Shown here: positions 56,070-64,000 of the stretch, one piece after another
How positions within the stretch are numbered: position 1 is the stretch's first letter
How the letters are laid out: the number at the start of each line of letters is the position of its first letter
Source: Parus major
Taxonomy: Eukaryota; Chordata; Aves; Passeriformes; Paridae
NCBI RefSeq assembly: GCF_001522545.3
Contig: NC_031772.1
Coordinates: 5,439,759 to 5,503,758, forward strand
Length of the DNA: 64,000 nt
Direction of reading: 5' to 3'
Made by a program: the position numbers and the translations under genes
Notes under the pieces: generated by a model
The model's database searches: none
What the model saw: only the letters and a program-made list of their open reading frames with translations
Told to the model about the DNA's origin: nothing

Positions 56070-56350
56070 GTCACAGAATCATGGAATGGTTTGGGTTGGA
56101 AAGGATCTTAAAGCCCATCCAGTCCTACCTCCTGCCATGGGCAGGGACACCTGCCACCAGCTCAGGTTCCTCCAAGCCCTCTCCAACCTGGCCTTGGACA
56201 CCTCCCAGGATGGAGCAGCCACAGCTTCACTGAGAAATCCATTCCAGCCCCTCACCAACCACACAGGGAAGAATTTCTTCCATATGTTTGAAAATTGCCC
56301 CTCTTTCAGTTTGCACCCACTTCGTCTCTCTGGCTTCCTTGTAGGTCCTT
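56070..56350 (-). repeat. CR1 LINE 3' fragment
   Basis: Begins TCACAGAATCATGGAATGGT and runs to GGCTTCCTTGTAGGTCC, where it abuts an oppositely oriented CR1. Confidence 0.85.
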
Positions 56351-56505
56351 TCAAACACTGGAAGTGGTGGAGTCCCCATCTCTGGAGGTGTCCAAGGACA
56401 GACTGGATGTGGCACTCAGTGCTCTGGGTTGGTGACAAGGTGGGGATCAGTCACAGCTTGGACTGGATGATCTTGGAAGGTTTTTCCAACCTCAAGGGCT
56501 CTGGG
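56351..56505 (+). repeat. CR1 LINE 3' fragment, head-to-head with its neighbour
   Basis: Reads CTGGAGGTGTCCAAGGACAG through GTGGCACTCAGTGCTCTGGG to CTTGGACTGGATGATCTTGG. It is the same subfamily as the copy at 20258-20497, sense-oriented. Confidence 0.8.
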
Positions 56506-59500
56506 GTAAGCCCTACCCATCAACCAACCCCTCTATCCCTATTTGACCAAAACCAAAGGTGGAAAAAGCAGCCTGGATACTGTATTGCTTGAGATTCCTT
56601 GAGATTCAGGTGATGATGAACCTCCTGCCATCCGGGATCTCAGTTTTCCCAAGGAACAAGTAACCTCCAGAACTCGGCTGCTGCCTTTCCAGCACTGATG
56701 CAGTGACATTCACTTCATTCCCCTGGCTAGGAGAAATGTAAAGCTTTTCAAATATTTTTAAATGTGGGGTTATTAATGCCAGATTCCAGTGGACTGGGGA
56801 AAGAGGGATGTTAGCTCCCAACACATGCCTAATCTAGAACATGTGGTTTCGGGGGAGGTTTGGAACCAATATGTTTTCAACATTTTCAGGAAATTTGGTC
56901 TATCCAGATGAAAGCTTTTTGGACTCTACTGAACTATCAGTCAGTGATACAAACAGTGAAACAAGAGGAATATTTTCCCTTTTCCCTGAAAAAGAAAGTG
57001 CTTCTTTACCAACTCCAGAGAGAAAGCAATGGGTCTGCTGAAGAGCAGCTTTGGGATTATTACTCCAGAATATTTAGAGAATATGATAAATGATAAATCT
57101 AGGAAAACACCCCAGAAGTAAATCTCATCCTGTGCTACTCCAGAATTCTGGTGCATCTTCCCAGGGTGGCTTTTTGATGAGGAAGGGGGATCTTCTGCTG
57201 AGAGTGAAGGAAAAGTGCTGCCCACAATTGCAAGAGCCAAGGGGTGTGAACTAGAACTAATTTCAACAAATCTGAATATAGAGAATATGTTTTGTAAGGG
57301 AATGGGGAGGAATTCATGACACAAAGTAGGGGAAGGATGAAAGAGCATTGTGGGATGTCTGAATCCATAGGGCAGAGCCCAGGGCATTCCAGCTTTCCTC
57401 AGCCACCACTTTTTGTTCTTTCCCTGCTTTTGTTTCAACCTTGTTTAGAACTCCTTAAAATCCATGTGTGAACACAGCCACCCTTCAAGGTCTTTGCCTG
57501 GTTATACCTTAAATTGAGACAACACAACAGCACTCCACAAACCAGCGTTCCCTCCCTGTCCTTCATCCAGTGGGATCTTGGTCCTGGTGCCATTCCCAGA
57601 GTCACCAGAGGGCCATCCCAGCCCGCTCCACCTGCACAACACAAACCCTGAACTTCAGGAGCCTTTGCTTTGTGTTTCCCTGTCCCCTTGTGGAGCGAGA
57701 GGCTGCTGAAATGTCCCCAGAAATGGCTTGGGGACAGTGACACTCGTCACCCCCAGCCCTGTGCTGGACTGCCCCAGCCCAAAGCCGGTCTCCTCCAGCC
57801 TGGCAGATCAAGGACAGTTTGCAGCTCATTTTGGGCTCTTCTGAGGCACTCCCTTGGCTCCATCTAATTTTTGAGGCAATTCTTCATCTCTTTGATGCAC
57901 TTTTCATGTGTCTCCAGGGGAAGTGTCCTGCACTGAGGTCACTCCTGGGGCTGCTTGGCCACAGGGTGTGAGAAGAGCTCGTGTCTCGGCACCAAGGGCT
58001 GGGAATCATCTCTCACTTGGTGGCTGAAGGATAAGAGTGGCCTTTGCTGCCTCCCTGCTCCTCTCCTCGCATTCCACCAAAGGACAAACCTCCATCCATG
58101 TGTCATCCAGATGAGCAGATGCTGCTCCAGGAGCTCCATGGATCAGTAGCCTGCTCCCTCCCCATTCCTCTGATCCCAAACACCAGCCCCCAGTTCAAGC
58201 TCATCGGGCTGAAAACAAATGGAGGGAAGTCACAGCTCATCCCTGGAATCCCTGGAGAGACACGAGATGCCAGAGAGCCACAATCTCTCATCTCAAACAG
58301 CTTCAGACCACGTAAGATCTCATCAGGAACAGGGCTTTTTTTGCTTTTGAGAAAGTTTTTTTCTCCTGCCAGTACTCAGAGATTTTTGCTTGGCTTGACA
58401 AAACCCAGGATTCCTTGGGGAATCATTTGGTGAAGCTCCTAAGCACAGTTAAACTCAAAAATTTACACATAACACCAATAGTGGCAGTAGGTTGTGATGT
58501 AGTTTATCCTCATCTTTAATCATATTCAAGGGAAAGAAAATCTGATTACTGCAGATGATCAGAACCAAAGTGTTAACACAGACCTAAGGGACAGCCACTC
58601 ATCAACCTGATTTTTGCTCCACGTAAAAGTGCTGGGGGGAGCAAGCCCCCAGCTGGGAAGGACAAAAGGAGCAGGATGAATTAGTTGTGTTCATGCATTC
58701 CACAGGTTTTTCCACCTTCAGAAGGATGATGGGACTCAAAGGGCAGCAGGTGCTGGAGCAGGCAGAGCCCCACCAGCCCTGTGTATCTCCTTCCTAAGGG
58801 CTTTTTGGCATCAGGAAAAATACAGGTGCAGGATTGTAGGAGAAGCAGGATGGAAGAGCACCTGTCCTTTAGAGGTCTGTCACCCCTGCTGTTGTCACCT
58901 CTGTCACAGTGCTGGTCCCATCCAGGAGGAGAGGCTGTCTCCATCCTACAGGCTCAACTCTGCTCTCCAAAAGCCAGAGCTTGGCTAAAAATCCCTCCTC
59001 ACTTCCTTGAGCGAGGCAGATGTGCTCCTGCCCACTGCAATGGGAATTTCCAAGGCTTTACAGGACACAAGGAACAGCCAAGGTGATTTCCCTCCTCCAT
59101 CCCATCCAGATCCACTGCAGGATCAATGGCAAGGCACCAGGAAAGGCTGCTGGTACCAGGAGGCTCTGAATAAACAGCACCAGTCTCTGAGTAGGTGCAA
59201 GAACACCACAGCACAAATGTGGTCACGAGCAAAGACAAAATCCTGCTCCCAATTAACTCCAGAGCCACTGTTGCTGGCAAAATCCTCTTGTGCTGCTTCC
59301 TCAGAAACACAAAAAGCCAATCAAACAGGAATCTCCACCCTCCTCAGCTACACTCCCACATCACCAGTCCCAGCCAAGTTCCTGGGGTTCACACCAGAAC
59401 CTGTGGCCATCATATTTCATTTTCCACCCTCTGACTGGCTCTGGAAGGAGGATGTGATGTGCCTTTTGTTTCCCTTCAGGCATTTCAGTTGGATTCCAAG

Positions 59501-60627
59501 CACAGAGCTGACAAACAACATTCCCAGTTCTAATTCGAGGATCCCAAGGCTTTTTTTGGCTGCTGGCTGGAGTCACCAGGCTGATTTTCTATCCACCACT
59601 GCACCCTCTTGCTTCCTTTATCAATCCCACATATTTAAATCCAACAATTTGAAGCGTAGCGTTACAGCTGTGCTTTTATTTTGTTTGCTTTATTCGGTTG
59701 TTGCCTAACACAAAACACTCTGACATTTTCAGTCACATCCCACTAAGATAAACAACGAACATATGTCATGAATTCCAGCAGAAATGATTCCCAAGTGGGG
59801 CAGCAGCAAGGTTTGAAGTGGGAGTACGAGAGGCTCTCCTGAATTGTTTGCTGGATGTCTGAAATGAGCTCTTCCCGCGGTTATCCATAAGGAATCGAGG
59901 GCAGGTGGAAGGAAACCTCTCTGACTGTCTCATCCCTGCAGAACTTGATGAGTTTTTCATCCTCCCATCCATAATCCTGCCTAATTGGATGGAAAACCTC
60001 CATGGCATTGAGCATCTTCCTGAGAACTGGTGGATTAATTACACGGGAAAACACGAGTCTATATCCAAGGATCTACCTGTGTGCATCCACACGTACTTCC
60101 AGCTGGATGAATCTGCAAAGAGGGAAAAAGGAGGGAGGAAAAAAAAAGGGGAAGAAGCAGGAAAAAGAATGAAACCTAAGAGAGACCCCATTGCTCTTGT
60201 GAGGATTGGATTAATTTGATAAGGGGGAAAAAGAAGGGAAAAAAGGAAACCCAGGAGAGACTCTACCACTCTTGGGAAGCTCAAGTGAAATTCCTGCAGC
60301 AGCTGGGACACAGGGAATGCTGCCTGGCTCAGCCAACTCTTGCATTTAGCCATTGAAAGCAATTAAGGCACTTCCCCAAATCCTGCTGGAATTAGTGGGA
60401 TCAGATATGACTCCAACAATGTCTCCATACATCACGGCCAACAAAGCCCTCATGAAAACATTCAACCCCAGCCTCATTCACAGCTTTTTCCCCAAGGAAT
60501 TCCTCACTGGAGCTCTGCAGCTCTGGGCTGGTGCAGCTGCTCTGTGACAGCCCAGAGGGTTGCAGTGAGTGCCCAGAGAGGGCACAGTGAGGACAATCAC
60601 AATTGCCACCACCAGAGCAGCAGCTCC

Positions 60628-60940
60628 AGGTTTGGCTGTTGGAAGGAACCTCTGGAGATCATCCAGTCCTAGGCAGGGTCACCCTTTGGAGCAGGTGACA
60701 CAGGAACACATCCACATGGGTTTGGGATGTCTCCAGAGAGGGAGGCTCCATGCCCTCCCTGGGAAGCTGTTCCAGGGCTCTGCTCCCTCCATGGAAAGCA
60801 GCTGTTCCTCGTGTTGAGGTGGAACTCCTTGTGTTGTAGTTTATAGACACTGCCTCTTGTTCTGGAGCCTGGCACCATCCTCTGACACCCTCTGGAGATA
60901 TTTGTATGGATTATGAGATCCCCTCAGCCCTGCCATAACC
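60628..60940 (-). repeat. Degenerate CR1 fragment (older subfamily)
   Basis: Reads TTGGAAGGAACCTCTGGAGA, TCCAGTCCTAGGCAGGGTCA and GCAGCTGTTCCTCGTGTTGA, an older CR1 type than the rest. Confidence 0.65.
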
Positions 60941-61999
60941 CCCCAGACAGAAAAACAAGCTTCATCCCAAAACCTGCAGGAGGAGGATCCCTGTGGTGGC
61001 AGGGGCAGGACCTGAGCGGGAGCTCAGGTGGGGAAGGTGGACCTGGTCCAGTTCCACAACAATTCCTGCACTTGGAGCAACCAGACGGGCCTGGAGCATG
61101 TGCTGAGCCTGCAGAACGTCCCTGGCTGAGGGTTTATTCACCAAAATCAAAGCTCAGCTGCAAATCCGCCAACAGGGAGACAATGGAGCCTCTCATGCTG
61201 CGGGAGGGGAGCAGCAGCTTCCAGAGGAGTCCGGCATTTCCAGCGCTCGGTGCAGCTCAGCTGCACTCACAGCTCAGCTGCAGCCACATTCCTGCCCCTC
61301 TGGAACATCTGTTCTCCTCTCATTACTGCTGGCCCTGTTTTGTAACACAAGGAACTCTGTGAGATTCCTGCAGCTCAGTGTTTGACCCGGGGCGTTCTGA
61401 AAAGCCCCAGGTCTCAGGAGCGGAATTCAGACGGAATCACCAGTCACTTCCAATAACGTCGCTCGCTGCTCAAAGTGAAGCTGGAAAAGGAGCTCTGGTC
61501 AAGTTTGAGCACAGCCCTCAGGAGCTCAGAATCCACCCACAAGTGCAGCCAGGGCAAGTGTCTGAAAGTGCCACCGGGGTGACAATGGCCAGAGAATTCC
61601 TGCTCATCCTCAGCAACTCCCAATCTCCCAGTGGCCACCCCACGGCCTCATCCCAGCCAGGGAAGGACAAACACCCCCAGAGCAGCTCCAGGGATGGACC
61701 AGATCAGCAGCACCTCATCACAGCTTTGTAAACATCAAATAACGAAGCTGAGTTCCTTCTGGAACAACCCAGATCCCAACTGGAAGTGCTGCTGAAGAAG
61801 CCAGGGGGCAAAGGGAGGTTGTGGCTGGGTCAGGACACACTGACCATCATTCCAGTGTGATCCCTGTGAGATGGGACCATTCCTCACCCCAGACACCGCA
61901 CAACTGGGCTCGGGCCTCTCCCAGCTTTTCCAATTTAACATCCAACTGGGACAGAACACATAGCAGAGCTGAGTGAGGAATTCTGGACTTCAGCAGTCA

Positions 62000-62160
62000 G
62001 AGAGTCATGGAATCATAAACTGCTTTGGTTGAAGCTCTTCCCATCCCACCCCCTGCCATGGGCAGGGACAATTCCCACTATCCCAGGTTGCTCCAAGCCC
62101 TGTCCGAGCTGGCCTTGGACACTTCCAGGAGTTTCCCTGCACAACCTGTGCCAGAGCTGG
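62000..62160 (-). repeat. CR1 LINE 3' fragment
   Basis: Begins GTCATGGAATCATAAACTGC and runs through CCATGGGCAGGGACAATTCC. Confidence 0.85.
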
Positions 62161-62830
62161 AACCAGCACCTAAACACCACTCTGGGTTTTTAGGGACAAG
62201 ACCTTAAACAGATCCCTGCTCTCATAAGCCTGGGAATAACATGGAGATAGGGATATGTAAAGAAGCAGCAGCCTTAATTCTGTCACAGTAATAACAAATA
62301 CTGACAGCAACATCCCAGGAAAGGGATGAGTTTATCCCCAAAAACATCACATTATTTCCAATTTCTCCCACTTAAGGGGAAATCATAGAGAAATTCTGAG
62401 GGAAATCAGTAAGAACAAGCACTTTGTGGTGAGCCTTTCCTTCTGGGAGCGTCTCCCTTGCTCCAGGATCCAGGAAATGTCCAGTATTTACTGCGTGCTC
62501 ATCACCATGGTTTCGCAGCACAATAAGGCTCTATCGCCCTGCATCCATCTGTGTTTCTGGGAATGCTGGGGCTCTGGGAATTGCACTGGGCCGACACAAA
62601 GGCACCCATTGTTCTGGAGGCAGAGGGATGAACCTGCCCTTTCCACAGGAGAGGAAGCCGGCAGGAAAAGTTGCTATTGTGAGCTGGATATTAAAAAAAA
62701 AACAACACATGATAAAAAAAGTTCTTTTGCATGGTCAGTGCTGCTGGGTCAGGAAAGGGGGATGGCTGGGACAGGGCACCTGTGGGACTGGGGGCTGTCC
62801 AGGGGGAGTGAGGCACCCCCAGCCAGGCTG

Positions 62831-63200
62831 GCATCAGCTACCTGCTGAACCATCCAGAAATCATCCCAAATCCATCCTAAAAGTCAGGCTCTGGCATCAG
62901 CTACCTGCTGAACCGTCCAGAAATCATCCCAAATCCATCCTAAAAGCTAAACTATCCAAACCCCATCCTAAAATCCAGGCTCTGGCACCCTCTGCCTGCT
63001 AAACCATCCAGAAAACATCCAAATTCTACCCTAAACCCACTTTTAAACCACTCTAAAAGCCAGGCTCTGGCATCAGCTACCCGCTAAACCATCCAGAAAC
63101 CATCCAAAACCCACCCTAAAAACACTGCAAGACCATTCTAAACCTATCCAAAACCCACTCTAAAGCCATCTTAAAACCACACTGAAATCACCCTTAAAAC
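62831..63200. repeat. 63-base tandem array decaying into a CCATCCTAAAA-type array
   Basis: Two near-identical 63-base units (starting GGCATCAGCTACCTGCTGAA) are followed by shortened and diverged copies, ending in strings of ACCCATCCTAAA and AAACCACC elements. The strand is strongly pyrimidine/adenine biased. Confidence 0.8.
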
Positions 63201-64000
63201 CACCAAACAAATCCTAAGAGGGTGAAACTGGACCCAGGTAGCTGGGGCATCACTTCCAAAGAGCAGGGATGGGGAGGAGCTTTAAATCCCCCCAAATTTC
63301 ATTTTCCTTTCAACCCAAAGCCATTTGCAGTGCTGGAGTTCTCCTCCAGGACTTTCCTCGGCAGGAAGAACTGCCAAAGTAGTAGGAACCAAATTGTTGT
63401 CAGCTTAAGGCCAGCCATCTGCTCAGCCTCTTCCCAGCTGCCATGCTCCCAATCAAAGCCTGGAGAACAATCCCTGATGTTTCTCACCAAGCTCAATATG
63501 AAAAAAATCTAGGAAGGAAAAAAAAAAACCAACAAAAAAATGCAAAAAACAACAAACCAACAATCCCAACCCCAAAATGCAAAAAAACCCAGAAACCAGG
63601 AAAGCAGCCCGGCAGGGATCTAACTGGGAACAGAGATGAAAGTAGGAGAAAAAGAAACTATTTTATATGTTTAAAACAATGTTTTTTAAAGAGTTCTATT
63701 GACATCTGCTTTGTAAATGCTCTGTCATTATTTATAACCTCCAGAGCACGGAATTGTCTCTGGAGTTAGAACCATGCTACTCCCAGATTTTGGCTTTGTT
63801 AGCAAAGAGCCAGCAGCATTTTTACTGGCACTCTGGGAATAGAGATCTAACATTTCATACCCAGTTTATTTAAAAGTGGACTAATTTAACATCCTTGATG
63901 GTTCCTTTTAGCACAACTGTTGCTAATTAGCAGCTCCAGAATGATTTGTTCATCTGGGAGCAGCGGCGGTTCCACGGCAGCATAAATACACCAGGGCAAA

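Larger units (their letters stand above)
50596..64000 (-). other. EDA: EDA intron (upstream of exon 3), continuing past the window
   Basis: No coding exon recognised. I looked for exon 2's characteristic furin-site segment (Arg/Lys-rich) on the minus strand and did not find it in readable sequence. Contents: six CR1 fragments, A-rich tracts, the assembly gap, a 63-base tandem array (62831-63200) and AT-rich unique sequence at the right end. All open frames here are short and lack signatures. Confidence 0.6.

Overview
This window is vertebrate nuclear DNA, almost certainly from a bird and probably a songbird. Genes are split into short exons with GT/AG introns, and GC content is high on the left. 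The only abundant interspersed repeat is 3'-truncated CR1 LINE fragments. Gene content and order match the EDA–IGBP1–DGAT2L6/AWAT–P2RY4 block of human Xq13.1, which in birds lies on chicken chromosome 4 / passerine chromosome 4A (established synteny; I could not align anything).

Layout. 1–3150 (+): the 3' twelve coding exons of a SHIP-family inositol 5-phosphatase that ends without a SAM domain. 7.7–9.3 kb (+): an intact single-exon P2RY4-type nucleotide receptor. 10.6–14.55 kb (-): a complete eight-exon DGAT2-family acyltransferase (DGAT2L6/AWAT type) with a minisatellite and a sequencing gap in one intron. 16.25–20.76 kb (-): a complete six-exon IGBP1 (alpha4) with a CpG-rich YY1/ETS promoter. 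25.5–28.45 kb (-): a complete five-exon WNT11-family gene with a TATA box. 35.1–37.7 kb (-): a complete two-exon LRRC32/GARP-like leucine-rich-repeat membrane protein. 42.3–50.6 kb (-): the last six coding exons of ectodysplasin A (EDA). From 50.6 kb to the end is EDA intron; exons 1–2 are not visible and lie in the 544-base gap or beyond the window.

Main interest. Three of the seven genes (SHIP-like, WNT11-like, GARP-like) are not in the human Xq13.1 block, but their closest relatives (INPPL1, WNT11, LRRC32) all lie in human 11q13, along with relatives of the other genes (P2RY2/P2RY6, DGAT2/MOGAT2). The simplest reading is that the window preserves whole-genome-duplication partners (ohnologues) that the mammalian X lost. 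The GARP-like protein keeps both cysteines by which GARP is known to bind latent TGF-beta, which makes it a candidate additional latent TGF-beta tether.

Exon boundaries were read by hand from GT/AG sites and codon phase. For the three complete multi-exon genes DGAT2L6, IGBP1 and WNT11B, the summed exon lengths are multiples of three, which supports the models. UTRs, regulatory sites and the intergenic assignments are much less certain.
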